A stretch of 64,000 nucleotides of DNA from JBMYZL01 sp049610385 (GTDB lineage Bacteria > Bacteroidota > Bacteroidia > Flavobacteriales_D > Sanyastnellaceae). Of this stretch, positions 1 to 9,667 are shown piece after piece; position 1 is the stretch's first letter, and every line of letters begins with the position of its first letter. The stretch covers positions 1 through 64,000 of the forward strand of contig JBMYZL010000013.1 of NCBI GenBank assembly GCA_049610385.1, in the 5' to 3' direction. The notes beneath the pieces are model-generated. The model was not told where the DNA came from and made no database searches. It saw nothing but the letters and a program-made list of their open reading frames with translations. The translations under genes and the position numbers were made by a program.

Positions 1-273
1 GCAATCATCGGGTGCAGCCCGTTGTGAATAGACCACACCTCTGTTTCCCGAGATTGCGTAGCTCGATCCGAACATGTGATTCCGTCCGCTTCACACAAAA
101 ACCCATGATGCCAAGGCACAGGAGCACATGGCAAGGCCGGGGCATTGGATGTTCAATTGTGGCTTTTCGTAGCCCGTGAGCTGCACGAGTCACGTTAAAG
201 TTAAGCGAGAACGAATTGGCCATGAAGTCAATACGTGGAGCCTTTCCCCCAACTGTCTGTGAATCTGTAGTCT
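1..273. other. window edge, no supported gene
   Basis: About 270 bases downstream of the DUF3089 gene. One minus-strand reading frame spans most of it, but its translation has no recognisable domain, signal peptide or compositional bias. I see no convincing terminator. It is probably intergenic. Confidence 0.4.
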
Positions 274-1335
274 TCATCGTGGACTCATATGTGCTTCAAT
301 GCGTTCGTGGACATTTGCACGGACATTCGGCCAAAACAGATTGAAATCTCCTACGTGCCAATTGTCCCTGTGAATCCGACGACCCACCAGAAATATATGT
401 GGCGGATCGACTGACAGGACTCCCTCGGGCACGAGTTCGGCGGTGATGCTTCCGGCATTCTTGGTCCGGAACGATTCACGGACAGCACCGAGATGTTCCC
501 TGCGGACGTTGGGCACGCCGGGTTCGGCTGTCCAGGTAATGGGGTGGATGGCACTGGGCGCGTGTGACGTCTTTTGCAGCCAGCCAGGAAGATAGCCGTT
601 GCCATATGACATCCAGGTGCAGTAACAGTTTTGGTCTGTGGCTTTCTGACAAGGTTTCAACGCTTGAAAATCTGAAGGATAGATGTCCATCCCTGGAATG
701 TATGCGGCCACCAACCGATGTGCCAACGGCTGGTCATCAAAAAACTCTTGGAGCAGCCATCGGGCATGCCAACTCCCCTGACTGTGCGCAGCGATTACCA
801 ATGGGCGACCATCGTCCCATTTCGCCAGGAAGTGCTGGAAAGCATCGCGAACATCCCCATATGCGATGCGCAAGGCAGCCTCACTCAGCGAGTCGCCGAT
901 GGAGAAAACCCGGATGTGCGCTTGGCGATAACGGGGGGCAAATACCCGTCCCGCCCCATTGAAAATCGACGCTTGGTGGCGCACAGGCCATTGATCCACC
1001 GCATTGTTGAGGGCTGCACTGTCGATGGGGGCGTTCCAACCCAGTCCCACCTCATACATCGTCGGATGCAGATAAAATACGTCGGCCGTTCCCGGCCCTT
1101 CTGCAGCGGCTCGCCCACGCGGTGTCTCATCAGCGGTGTCATCGGTCCAGGGCAAGGCAGCCCAGGCACGCTCATCGCTGTAATCGGGCGCAGTTGGGGT
1201 GGGCTCCAAGGTCGCAGCCACACAGGTCGAAATATCACCGGTTTCGACGACCGATTCGAAACGCTTGCAACCGATGAAGAGGAGAAGTGCTGCGACGCAG
1301 AGCATCGATGCATAGGGCTTGCAGGTGCGAGTCAT
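274..1335 (-). CDS. DUF3089 family alpha/beta-hydrolase lipoprotein
   Basis: Predicted 353-residue envelope lipoprotein of the DUF3089 (lysophospholipase-like) family. The ATG at 1335 gives a short basic start, a hydrophobic run and a lipobox ending FIGC, so the mature protein would be anchored at Cys23; an upstream TTG frame adds 21 residues without signal character and was not used. Family hallmarks seen are ADVFYLHPT, RVFAPRYRQA, the nucleophile elbow AHSQGS (Ser nucleophile expected) and a C-terminal HVGDFNLFW block that supplies the probable catalytic His. The substrate is unknown; an ester or lipid is likely from the fold. It lies 63 bp downstream of the FISUMP gene on the same strand and may be co-transcribed with it. 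Confidence 0.85.
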   Translation of the reverse strand: MTRTCKPYASMLCVAALLLFIGCKRFESVVETGDISTCVAATLEPTPTAPDYSDERAWAALPWTDDTADETPRGRAAAEGPGTADVFYLHPTMYEVGLGWNAPIDSAALNNAVDQWPVRHQASIFNGAGRVFAPRYRQAHIRVFSIGDSLSEAALRIAYGDVRDAFQHFLAKWDDGRPLVIAAHSQGSWHARWLLQEFFDDQPLAHRLVAAYIPGMDIYPSDFQALKPCQKATDQNCYCTWMSYGNGYLPGWLQKTSHAPSAIHPITWTAEPGVPNVRREHLGAVRESFRTKNAGSITAELVPEGVLSVDPPHIFLVGRRIHRDNWHVGDFNLFWPNVRANVHERIEAHMSPR

Positions 1336-1398
1336 CGCTGGGCAAGTTCGGAAATGTAGGCGAAATGGCACCTGTACATTGAGAGGTTCTAAGTGCAA

Positions 1399-3117
1399 TC
1401 AGTCTTTGACGCAGCGGATGGAAGCACCCATGAAATTTGGTGAGGTCAACCAATCCAAAAAGGAAGTGAGGTCATAACGACTCAGACTCAGATCTGAACC
1501 GGCTAAATACCCCCATATCATGCTTCCTTCTGACTCAAAAAAAGCCGTATAAGTGCCCACACCATTGATGCTGTTTTCGTTGACTGTGATGTAACCGGCA
1601 GGGTGCACATGGAGCCCGGACAGGTTGGATTGCATGTATGCATAATCCCAATATCCACTCGCATCGCTGGATGCACCCAACGATGCAATGGATGGCATCA
1701 AGGTCATGAACCCGCCAAAGTGTTGAGCCAATGCATCCCAATCCGACGATGACGAAGGGTGCCAATCGGATGGACAGACGTTGCGCGCATCCAATGCCGC
1801 CGCTTGGTTGTACAATCGTCCAAAAGCATCGGCATCCCCCAAATCAACATTCACTGGATTCAAGGCCTGCCAGGGCAATTCTGGATCCGACAAGTCCGAT
1901 GTCCAAGTGGCAATGGGATCGCCGTTGCTGAAATGCCCTGTTCGCAGATTTTGCTTGAACCAGCACTCCCCTCCGACCTCTACCAAGTCATACACGTGGC
2001 CGTGGTAGGTGTACGTGTCTTGGAAGTTGCAAGCAGGTTGTTGGAGTCCAAATGTGCAGGACCCCACGTCGGTGTTCGCGAGCGGGTCGAAGTTGTTCGC
2101 CGCAGGGTCCGTGCAACCCCGAACAACAGGTGTCAAGCACGTTCCATCCTCGTATTCAGCGTTGGGGTTGAATTCCAAGAAGTTCGCATCCATGCAACCG
2201 CGGTCATTCGACTGAAATTTCACGCAACGAACAGGAAAAGCATACTCCCCGGGATAAGAGGACTGGGCGATGGAAGAGCCTCCTGCCCAACTTCCCGATT
2301 GGGTTCCCCAAACCGCACTCCCGTTGAAACCACTGATGCCACCATCGTCTGACATGTAACCCACTGGATGGCCATTGAATCCGAAGTCATTCGTGCAATC
2401 CACATTTTGCAAGTAGTCAATTCCTGTGACCGGATCAACTGCATACAAGAGTTTTCCCACTCCCGATCCGCTTTGTGTGAACCCGATGACATTTTGCACT
2501 GCCAAAGCGTCCGAGTAGTCCGGCACCTTCCATCCGCTTGGACAGATCTTGCGGGCGTCAGTCCGTGCACCGAGGCTGTACATCCGGCCAAATCGCGCTC
2601 CGTCGATGGGGTTGTTATTGGCCCAGGACTGCCAAGTATCCTCATTCGCGGGGTCCACATCATCCAACGCGGGAATGACGTCGCCGTTTGCAAACACATA
2701 GGTGTCGAGGTTTTTGGCGAACCAGCACTCGCACCCAATGGGCACGACTGGGTAGGTGGTCGTCCCGAACACCACCTCTGACAGACCCTCGCACGGGTCG
2801 CAATCCGGCCCGGGAATGGCATTGAGTGCATCGTTAGCCGCTGCGATGTTTTCTTGGAGCAGCTCCAAGTACTCCTCCAGCGTGAGGCTGTCAATGGCAA
2901 TGGGATCGGGCAGGAATTCTGTGCCAAACACGCTCAACAGCGAAAGCAGGTCGGGCGTTCCAATGTTCTGGTCTGTGTCAGAGTCGGGGTTGTAAGGGTA
3001 GTTGATGGACTGAGCCCAGGCACCTGAGGGATGCATGCAAGCTATGGCCACGAAAAGGGCCACGGCTGCAACGGCGCGGCCTGCTTGGCCACGGCAAAAG
3101 ATAGAAGAAAGCATCAT
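1399..3117 (-). CDS. secreted protein with two FISUMP domains and an N-terminal dockerin-like motif
   Basis: A 572-residue predicted exported protein. The start at 3117 (ATG ATG) was chosen because it leads into a signal peptide ending near GAWAQ. Directly after cleavage comes an Asp/Asn-rich DLLSLLSVFG segment resembling half of a type I dockerin repeat. Two FISUMP (Fibrobacter succinogenes major paralogous) domains follow, each with a CWFxxNL motif and a CPSxW motif, separated by Cys-rich repeats of the type DPAANNFDPLANTDVGSC. The protein ends RCVKD, the usual FISUMP terminus, so no T9SS tail follows. The biochemical role is unknown; surface or extracellular location is inferred. The DUF3089 gene follows 63 bp downstream. 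Confidence 0.85.
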   Translation of the reverse strand: MMLSSIFCRGQAGRAVAAVALFVAIACMHPSGAWAQSINYPYNPDSDTDQNIGTPDLLSLLSVFGTEFLPDPIAIDSLTLEEYLELLQENIAAANDALNAIPGPDCDPCEGLSEVVFGTTTYPVVPIGCECWFAKNLDTYVFANGDVIPALDDVDPANEDTWQSWANNNPIDGARFGRMYSLGARTDARKICPSGWKVPDYSDALAVQNVIGFTQSGSGVGKLLYAVDPVTGIDYLQNVDCTNDFGFNGHPVGYMSDDGGISGFNGSAVWGTQSGSWAGGSSIAQSSYPGEYAFPVRCVKFQSNDRGCMDANFLEFNPNAEYEDGTCLTPVVRGCTDPAANNFDPLANTDVGSCTFGLQQPACNFQDTYTYHGHVYDLVEVGGECWFKQNLRTGHFSNGDPIATWTSDLSDPELPWQALNPVNVDLGDADAFGRLYNQAAALDARNVCPSDWHPSSSSDWDALAQHFGGFMTLMPSIASLGASSDASGYWDYAYMQSNLSGLHVHPAGYITVNENSINGVGTYTAFFESEGSMIWGYLAGSDLSLSRYDLTSFLDWLTSPNFMGASIRCVKD

Positions 3118-3332
3118 GCGATTCGGTTGAATTTCTAAAATACGAAGAATGAAGCGCTTTCCGAACTTGAAACTGGATGAATGCAACGCAAGGGGCGCGT
3201 TTCACCGCTTGGCGATGACAGCCGACGCAGTCAACTTTGAACGCGGGCATCCCTCCCATGCGAGACATCAATCTGCGTCTGGTGAGCACCTCGCACAAGG
3301 CATCATGGCACGACGAGCCGGCGATTTTTTGA

Positions 3333-3352
3333 ACCCTCAGCGAAATGAGGGT
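3333..3352 (-). terminator. stem-loop after the P450 arm
   Basis: A perfect 7-bp inverted repeat (ACCCTCA / TGAGGGT, 6-nt loop) lies 6 nt beyond the stop of the minus-strand P450 gene. No U-tract follows on that strand (an A-tract does), so it may stabilise or end the transcript but is not a canonical intrinsic terminator. Confidence 0.35.
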
Positions 3353-3357
3353 CGTCG

Positions 3358-4557
3358 CTATGAAAAATCGAGGTGAATGGTTTCGAGGCCTCGGATTTGC
3401 TGAGAATTCCGCCAATTCAAAAACGCCCAAGGCCCCGGATGACGAATCTTCAAGAACCTTGAATGCCATGGAAATTCCCGTGTGGACATGTGCCAATCAG
3501 GAAACTGTTTATGCAGTTCTTCAAGGATGATGCGCATGGTGGATTTGGCCAGATGAGAACCCAAGCAATGATGACGACCAAAACCAAAACCCAAATGAGG
3601 TGCCCCCTTTCGGTAGATATTGAATTCCCTCGGATTTTCGAAGGCATCGGGATCGTGATTCGCAACCGAGTACACCAAATACACCAGGTCACCTTCTCGG
3701 ATTGTGATGCCATCGATTTCGATGGCGCGTTTGGCCCGCTGGGCAGAACTTGACCGCACAGGACCATCGATTCGAATGACCTCATCGATGAAATCATTCC
3801 ACTTATCTGGGGATAGAGCAATCTCCTCCCGAATCTTCGGGTACATTTCAAGGTACATGAAGCACAGCCCGATCAGGTTCGTCATGGTTTCATTCGTCCC
3901 GATGCTAACCAGCACACACATCTCCATGATTTCGTCGTAGCTCATGATGTCTGCATCGCATGCGTTGAAGATTTGTTTCATCAACCCTGTGGGAGGCTCT
4001 TCTTCACGATGATTCCACAAATTTTCATATACCTCCCGCATGGCACGTAATTCTGCTGCTTGCGGGGCCCATTCGGTCGTCAGACCTACCAGTGACATGA
4101 ATTTTCGAGCGTGTTCTGCGATTTTTGTAGCCTCCGTCCTTTGAAGACCCGTCAATTCAATGAAAATCTCGAGTGTGAGCGGTTTTCCAACACCTTGGAT
4201 GAACTCAAACCCCTTGGTTTTGGGAAGGTTTGTCATCAACCGCTGCACGTGGCTGCGAATCACAGGGTCAAGCTCCTGAACCGGCTGCTTGTTGTAAGTG
4301 CCCGCAACAACTTTCCTCTGGCGATAGTGCTGTTCGCCATCAGAGGTCGACATTGAGCTGGATAGAGGTTTGGATTGGGTTCCCTTTTCAACATCCCAAT
4401 CCGCACTGATATCGGGGTGCTGGAGGAGTTTTCGGATGGTGTGGTACCGGAAAATTGCAATTCTCCCTGCATCGATGCGTTCGCAACCTCGAGCCAACAA
4501 ATCCGGGTACAACCCTGGTGGATTCTGATACCACGCCTTGCTTTCGAAGTATCTCAT
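3358..4557 (-). CDS. cytochrome P450 (stand-alone)
   Basis: A 399-residue bacterial class P450 with no membrane anchor, so a soluble monooxygenase needing separate redox partners, none of which is encoded nearby. Visible motifs: an I-helix GTNET in place of the usual AGxxT, a K-helix ExxR (EVIR), and the heme-ligand loop FGFGRHHCLG with Cys near residue 331. The ATG at 4557 overlaps the TGA of the upstream sulfotransferase-P450 fusion (ATGA), which fixes the start and implies translational coupling. It is the last gene of the methyltransferase-sulfotransferase-fusion-P450 arm, so it probably oxidises an intermediate of the same pathway. The substrate cannot be inferred. Confidence 0.93.
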   Translation of the reverse strand: MRYFESKAWYQNPPGLYPDLLARGCERIDAGRIAIFRYHTIRKLLQHPDISADWDVEKGTQSKPLSSSMSTSDGEQHYRQRKVVAGTYNKQPVQELDPVIRSHVQRLMTNLPKTKGFEFIQGVGKPLTLEIFIELTGLQRTEATKIAEHARKFMSLVGLTTEWAPQAAELRAMREVYENLWNHREEEPPTGLMKQIFNACDADIMSYDEIMEMCVLVSIGTNETMTNLIGLCFMYLEMYPKIREEIALSPDKWNDFIDEVIRIDGPVRSSSAQRAKRAIEIDGITIREGDLVYLVYSVANHDPDAFENPREFNIYRKGAPHLGFGFGRHHCLGSHLAKSTMRIILEELHKQFPDWHMSTREFPWHSRFLKIRHPGPWAFLNWRNSQQIRGLETIHLDFS

Positions 4558-7253
4558 TTCGTTTTCAAGTTTTCGATAATGTCCGTCCTTTGGGTCAGTT
4601 TTTCCAACATAATTCTCACTTGCGTTCGAACCAGCCAAGCCCCCAAACAGTGGTGAGCCCCCAACCCGAATGCCAGGTGCCTTCGCTGGGGGCGATCCAG
4701 CCGAAATTCATCGGGACGCTCGAAGACATCCGGATCGCGATTGGCCTCCTTGATGAAAATACGAAGTCTTTCTCCTGCTTGAAAAACTTCACCCTCAACT
4801 TGAAAATCACGCTTGGCGACCAGCCATTGCAGTTGCTCTGATGTAGAATAGAACCGCAAAAATTCCTCGATTGCCTTCGGTATCACCTCAGGATGCTGTC
4901 GAAAAACATCCCAGAGTTCCGGATGCTCATTCAAATGATTCAAGATTTGATTGATCAGGCTTCTCGTGACATCGACCCCCGCAAGAATCACGGATTGCAG
5001 CAAGTTTCCACATGCATCATAGATTTCCTTGACCGATAAATCCAAATTGAGGAAATGCGCCAGAAGGCTGCCCTCAGGCGGCTTCTCGGAGTTGAACCAT
5101 TGGGATTTGTCTTCCTCGAGGGAGCGAAAAAATGCAATCTCATGCAATTGCACATTGGGAACATCTGGCGACAATCGCCGAATGCGATTCTTTGCTCGAA
5201 TTTCCCATGCCGCTAAACTTTCCACGGAGAGTCCGGTGAACACAGAAAGCGATTGTAGGTTGAGTGGACCGCTGATTTCCAGATTCGCATCCACGCTCTT
5301 GTCTCCATTGATGGATGCCAAAATGGTATCCAACACACCGACCAAAGCTTCCTCAATGGCATTCAAAGCCTTCGGTGTGAACAATGGCTGGACCATCGAG
5401 CGAAGTGCACGGTGTTCCGGACCATCGAGGACATTGAGTCGTTTGTCGTCCTGATCGGCATCAACCTCTGGCCACAGCCGAACAACTTCTGGACGACGCA
5501 AGATTTCCTCAACCTTCGCGTACGTCCGAACTTCACGAAACTGAATCGGAGGAAACGGCTCAGTCGTAGCAGCATTGAATGCGATCAACAATTCACCGAC
5601 ACTTGGAGAGTGCAACCATTGCAAGTGCGGGTGTTGCGAAGGTGAGATGGTGTCATGAAAAATGTCCATCATCTTTTGGGCCCAATCCATGTCAAACACC
5701 ACACCTCGGTTCACCACCTCCCCCCAACACACAACCACATCCAACGGCGGTTCAGTCTCCATTTCAGATTCTGGTAAAATGCCAAGCACAGGAACCCCAG
5801 CCAGAGGCAGATGCGAAAGCAACTGAGCAGCATCCCAGCCCAGAGCCACAACCTTGTCAAGCCCCCATTTGTTGAATTGTTTCATGGCCTTCCGCGCCAG
5901 AGGTTTTTCCTGACTCCAACCTTTGAGAACAGTGGTCCGGTCACTCTCGAAAATCGGGCTTTCGATGTCTCGCAACGCCCAGTGCACCACGGATGCCTTT
6001 GCGGACAACGACGAGAGAAATTCTCGGACACCTGATTCAACCTCACCCGATGAGACCACGAGCACTGTTTTTGGGTCTCCCTTCAATTTGTATGCTGCCT
6101 CAATCGCTGCTTGTAATACCACATCCCGGTGGGTTCTTCGACTCCAGAAAGCCAAAGCCGCATCCAACCACTTCTTCTTCATCGGCCTCAATTTCGCTTT
6201 GAATTTGTCCAATCGCTCGCGCGCAGGGAGAGACATCACTTGCTCGAGATGATGAAGACGCCCAAAAATGAACGGTTGAATCGCTGGATTTACGCGACAA
6301 ATCTCGTAGAGATCATCAAAAAAAACCTCCGACCACAAATCCACACCACAACAATCAAAGGATCCCAATTCCTCGCCATAAGGCGGCAATCCAAGCGATA
6401 ACAGGACGCGATTGGTGTCCTCAAGCCATCGACCCTGCCAGTGCCTCGCCTCTTCAGCCGAGGGCAAACTCCTCGACCCCCGACATTGTGCGAGGAGGGC
6501 TGTCATCTCATGTGGTTCGATGGGCATTGCATCTCGTTGGCCATCCATCAACTTGAGGACCTCCCAATTCAGAGATTCATTTGCATGCACCTCCGGAATG
6601 GGCACCGACAAACCTGCCCAATCCCCAAAGACCTTCAGCAAGCCACCGGCGCTGGGCAAATCCTCATGTCTCCACACAGTGAGGTCATCGGCCAGCCCCA
6701 CTCGATGCAACTTCTGCAACGTCTCTTTCAACCAATCCTTCTGTAGCGCATGAGCCATGACGCCCTGTGGGTGGCTCAAATCGGACACCGAAAACCCATG
6801 GCGCAAGAATTCATTGCGAGAACTGTTCATCCACTGGAGGGGATGTCGGACCACCAGAAACATCCGGACGATGCAGTCTTTGTCCCCCCATTGTCTGATC
6901 TGATGGGCCAATTTCTGCAATTGAAGCTCGGGGATTGCCGGGAGCGTCTCACTGCTCAGAATCAAATTCTGACCACCTGATTCGCCAGCGCAGAACGTGG
7001 CGAACACTTTCGCCGCCGCTTCCGGGTCATGGTATTTTTCACTGTGACCGAACGGCGCATCACTTCGAAATCCAGCAAGGTGTCGGAGTGCCATGCCGTG
7101 ATTGGCTCCATTCGATCCTGATCCAGGAAAATCCGGATAGACAACGCCACTGTTGTCCAGTTCAGCTGCAATCGCCTTGAGCCCCAACTGTAGGCTGGTC
7201 GAGCCCGTTTTTGTCAAGCCAGCGTGGATGCAGATTTCTTTGAATTTCGCCAT
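4554..7253 (-). CDS. sulfotransferase-cytochrome P450 fusion protein
   Basis: An 899-residue protein with two catalytic folds. Residues 1 to about 350 are a sulfotransferase: the 5'-phosphosulfate loop GLTKTGSTS near the N-terminus and a 3'-phosphate motif VRHPLQWMNSSRN. Residues about 370-540 contain a Rossmann-like stretch (TVLVVSSG, VVALGWDAA, VPVLGILPE) I cannot assign. Residues about 545-899 are a P450: I-helix LAGVDVTRSL, K-helix EEFLR, heme loop FGLGAHHCLG with Cys at about 869. The P450 half lacks roughly 40-50 N-terminal residues of a typical P450. The gene starts 27 bp after the preceding sulfotransferase and its stop overlaps the next P450 start. I infer coupled sulfonation and oxidation of one substrate. 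I do not recall this architecture as described. Confidence 0.9.
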   Translation of the reverse strand: MAKFKEICIHAGLTKTGSTSLQLGLKAIAAELDNSGVVYPDFPGSGSNGANHGMALRHLAGFRSDAPFGHSEKYHDPEAAAKVFATFCAGESGGQNLILSSETLPAIPELQLQKLAHQIRQWGDKDCIVRMFLVVRHPLQWMNSSRNEFLRHGFSVSDLSHPQGVMAHALQKDWLKETLQKLHRVGLADDLTVWRHEDLPSAGGLLKVFGDWAGLSVPIPEVHANESLNWEVLKLMDGQRDAMPIEPHEMTALLAQCRGSRSLPSAEEARHWQGRWLEDTNRVLLSLGLPPYGEELGSFDCCGVDLWSEVFFDDLYEICRVNPAIQPFIFGRLHHLEQVMSLPARERLDKFKAKLRPMKKKWLDAALAFWSRRTHRDVVLQAAIEAAYKLKGDPKTVLVVSSGEVESGVREFLSSLSAKASVVHWALRDIESPIFESDRTTVLKGWSQEKPLARKAMKQFNKWGLDKVVALGWDAAQLLSHLPLAGVPVLGILPESEMETEPPLDVVVCWGEVVNRGVVFDMDWAQKMMDIFHDTISPSQHPHLQWLHSPSVGELLIAFNAATTEPFPPIQFREVRTYAKVEEILRRPEVVRLWPEVDADQDDKRLNVLDGPEHRALRSMVQPLFTPKALNAIEEALVGVLDTILASINGDKSVDANLEISGPLNLQSLSVFTGLSVESLAAWEIRAKNRIRRLSPDVPNVQLHEIAFFRSLEEDKSQWFNSEKPPEGSLLAHFLNLDLSVKEIYDACGNLLQSVILAGVDVTRSLINQILNHLNEHPELWDVFRQHPEVIPKAIEEFLRFYSTSEQLQWLVAKRDFQVEGEVFQAGERLRIFIKEANRDPDVFERPDEFRLDRPQRRHLAFGLGAHHCLGAWLVRTQVRIMLEKLTQRTDIIENLKTK

Positions 7254-7280
7254 TTTAGGTGGTGAAGATTTGGGGATTGC

Positions 7281-8444
7281 TCATCGACTACCCAAGACAG
7301 AAGAGGGCTTCACATCCAATGAAATTTTTGAGCTGATTAGGAATTTCAACGCCAACCTAGGTTTCAACTTCACCAGTTCACGCAATGCGAATATGAGCAT
7401 TCGCTTTTTGACGGCTTGATGATAGCCCGTCTCCTTGTCCCGAGACAGGTTCAGAATCTCTGAGTAGGCCCAGATTTGGGTCAGCCGGTTTTCTTTTGAT
7501 ATCTGCTGTTTCAGGTCAACCAATGTGTCCACGGACCACAATGTTGAGGTGGTCAAATCAAGAAAGCCGAAGTCCTTCTTCGAGTAGGCGGGCAAACCCG
7601 CAAATTCAAAATCTCGCTCAGACCTATCAATAGCCTCTTGCAAATCTGAATCCTGCTCTCCAGGTAACAGTAGATTTTGGGTTCCCTTCAAGCCAACAAA
7701 ATTTACGACTTTCATTCGCACACCTCGCCCATGGAGGCGATTGAGCAAAGTTTCCGCTTCGTAAGACAGGGACTCGTTTTCTCGAGTATCGGCCAATTCC
7801 AGAGGCAAATCAGCCCATTGCGCTATGGCAAAAGCAGGGCCGCCTTGAGCAATCATTTCTTCAAATCGGACCAGTTCAATTGAAGCCGCGGGAAAGTGTT
7901 CTTGCCATTTCTGAATTCTGATTTTTTGCGTTTTGTTCTTTCCAAAGCCCGCCGCATCCTGTGACACCTCCAATGGACCGATTCGCAGATATTCCTTTCG
8001 CAATTGGTTTCGCACGCTGGCAACCCTTGCACTGGGCTCTCGCATCACCAACAGAATTCTCAAATGCCCTTCAGATGTCAGCAATGAATTGAGAAATTCG
8101 CTGAGTCGTTTAACGTGAAGTTCAGACATATGGCACAGTCCTGCACCAATTAAAATCAACTTCTTGCCATCGATCAGCGACAATTCATCCCAAACATCCT
8201 GACATCCTGATGCATCAATGAATTTCGCCGGATCACCAAAAAAGTTCTCTCTTTTGAATCCCACTTTGTACCACACAGGATACGTGTGATTGTCCAACAC
8301 CTCTCCCAGGTGGACACTGGGAAACCGTGGGTAGATGATGCCATGTTTTCGGAGTTCAACTGCCGCCTCCCCAAGCGCGCGCTGGATGCTCGTCGAACCT
8401 GATTTGGGCATGCCAATGTGCAAGAGAATTTCTTGGAACGCCAT
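7281..8444 (-). CDS. sulfotransferase family protein
   Basis: A 387-residue cytoplasmic protein with the PAPS-dependent sulfotransferase fold. The 5'-phosphosulfate-binding loop is GMPKSGSTSIQ at residues 10-20, and the 3'-phosphate-binding strand is LLVMREPSARVASVRNQ. The N-terminus aligns by eye with that of the downstream fusion protein (both begin with xxEIxxHxGxxKxGSTS), so the two are probably paralogues. The ATG at 8444 shares its A with the upstream methyltransferase stop (TGATG), indicating coupled translation. The acceptor is unknown. Confidence 0.88.
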   Translation of the reverse strand: MAFQEILLHIGMPKSGSTSIQRALGEAAVELRKHGIIYPRFPSVHLGEVLDNHTYPVWYKVGFKRENFFGDPAKFIDASGCQDVWDELSLIDGKKLILIGAGLCHMSELHVKRLSEFLNSLLTSEGHLRILLVMREPSARVASVRNQLRKEYLRIGPLEVSQDAAGFGKNKTQKIRIQKWQEHFPAASIELVRFEEMIAQGGPAFAIAQWADLPLELADTRENESLSYEAETLLNRLHGRGVRMKVVNFVGLKGTQNLLLPGEQDSDLQEAIDRSERDFEFAGLPAYSKKDFGFLDLTTSTLWSVDTLVDLKQQISKENRLTQIWAYSEILNLSRDKETGYHQAVKKRMLIFALRELVKLKPRLALKFLISSKISLDVKPSSVLGSR

Positions 8445-9169
8445 CAGAATCCGCGCAGGATAACCACTTGTTCCGGCTTCACCGCCTCAGCCCAAATCGG
8501 ATCGATGGCCTTGAGTTTCTCTTTCGGAGGTGGTGGCAATGTGATGAGTTCAAGTGAACGGAAAAGTCCCTCGGTGTTGCGGCCGATCCAATCCAAACTC
8601 GGTGCCACCTGGTGCTCATGCACCTTCGCACCCTCGTCTTCGATGAAACTCCAGATGACTCCATCGACCCGAATCCCACCTTGCGGATAATCAATCAAGT
8701 CCGGAAAGTCCGCACCACCAATCAGACGAGGATTCGCGTAGGGAAGAAAAAGAATCCCGCCAGGTTGGAGCCAGCGGGCACAGTTCGTCAGCAATTGACG
8801 CACCTCGGTCAGCGTGGATAGCAGTCCGTAGGCGTACCACATGCAACTGATGGTGCCCCAGCGTCCCTCCCACTCAGGATGTAAATCAAGAAAACTGCCG
8901 TGGGTGAAGTCAACGCCAGGATTTTTTTCGCGGGCGTGGGCGAGCATGTCTCCGCTGAGGTCGAGGCCATGGCGGGGGGCATGCGGGAATTGGCTTAAAA
9001 AATGCCCCGTCCCACAGGCCAAATCCAGCCACTCCCCCCTCAAATGCTTTGCCAGCTCCTCCTTGGCTGCGGACATGTTTGCGCTGTGGATGGGCGACTG
9101 AATAAATTTTTCTTCGTAGCTGGCCGCGTATGAGGCATCGTACAAATTCTGGACTTGATCCGGATTCAT
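8444..9169 (-). CDS. class I SAM-dependent methyltransferase
   Basis: A 241-residue methyltransferase of the Rossmann-fold class. Motif I is LDLACGTGHF (SAM-binding glycine loop), followed by the acidic strand end GLDLSG, and later WGTISCMWYAYGLL and LLTNCARWLQPGGIL, the usual motif III/post-III layout. It is the first gene of the minus-strand arm of the sulfotransferase/P450 cluster and overlaps the next gene by one base, so it probably methylates a pathway intermediate (O-, N- or C-methylation cannot be distinguished). A candidate -7 element lies about 57 bp upstream at 9226-9233. Confidence 0.88.
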   Translation of the reverse strand: MNPDQVQNLYDASYAASYEEKFIQSPIHSANMSAAKEELAKHLRGEWLDLACGTGHFLSQFPHAPRHGLDLSGDMLAHAREKNPGVDFTHGSFLDLHPEWEGRWGTISCMWYAYGLLSTLTEVRQLLTNCARWLQPGGILFLPYANPRLIGGADFPDLIDYPQGGIRVDGVIWSFIEDEGAKVHEHQVAPSLDWIGRNTEGLFRSLELITLPPPPKEKLKAIDPIWAEAVKPEQVVILRGF

Positions 9170-9667
9170 TTGTTGGTTGATCAGCGTTTATGCTCACAAA
9201 TGGGCACTCGATATTCGAAGATAGCAGATTTGCGACCCAATTCCCGAGGGAAATTGCCCCCACTCGGGCCAACTTGCCCCAGTCCAGTGCCAAAAGCCAG
9301 AAAGTTCTGGGGCTTGGATACCGGTATCCGATTGAAACGACCGGCAAGGTGAACAGGCCCTCATTGATTGCGTCCTGGTGCACCGCCAAACGCAATGGTG
9401 TTTCGAAATGGGTGCCTGCTCGCTTGGGAGCGTCCTGGATTCTTGACCTCTGACCACCCTGTAATTACACGGGCATCAAAGAAAATGGCGTGAAATGGGG
9501 GCTTCCAGATTGACCCCGATGAGCTTGGTGATGGTGAATGCTGATGCCTGAACGGACGCGATTTCTGGTTCAACCGTTTTGATTTTCATCATTTAAAGTC
9601 GTTTCTTGAAACATTGGAGATTGTGCGATCGTAGATTGAGACACGGTCGAACAACATTAGCGCATTC
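9170..9667. other. divergent intergenic region of the sulfotransferase cluster
   Basis: About 500 bases between the divergent methyltransferase and sulfotransferase arms. No reading frame here has protein-like features. It holds a candidate minus-strand -7 element (9226-9233) and a perfect 14-nt palindrome GGATACCGGTATCC at 9316-9329. Both arms must be transcribed from this region. Confidence 0.6.
9226..9233 (-). promoter_or_regulatory. candidate -7 element for the methyltransferase/sulfotransferase/P450 arm
   Basis: Reads TATCTTCG on the minus strand, one base from the Bacteroidota -7 consensus TAnnTTTG, and would give a leader of roughly 50 nt before the ATG at 9169. No clear -33 TTG element is visible at the usual spacing. 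Confidence 0.35.

Noticed and set aside
5..277. 90-codon minus-strand frame at the left edge
   Set aside because: No homology features, no signal peptide, and no bias separating it from noncoding DNA.
9316..9329. 14-nt perfect palindrome in the divergent cluster region
   Set aside because: About four such palindromes are expected by chance in 64 kb, and no second copy or promoter overlap was seen, so it is not called as an operator.
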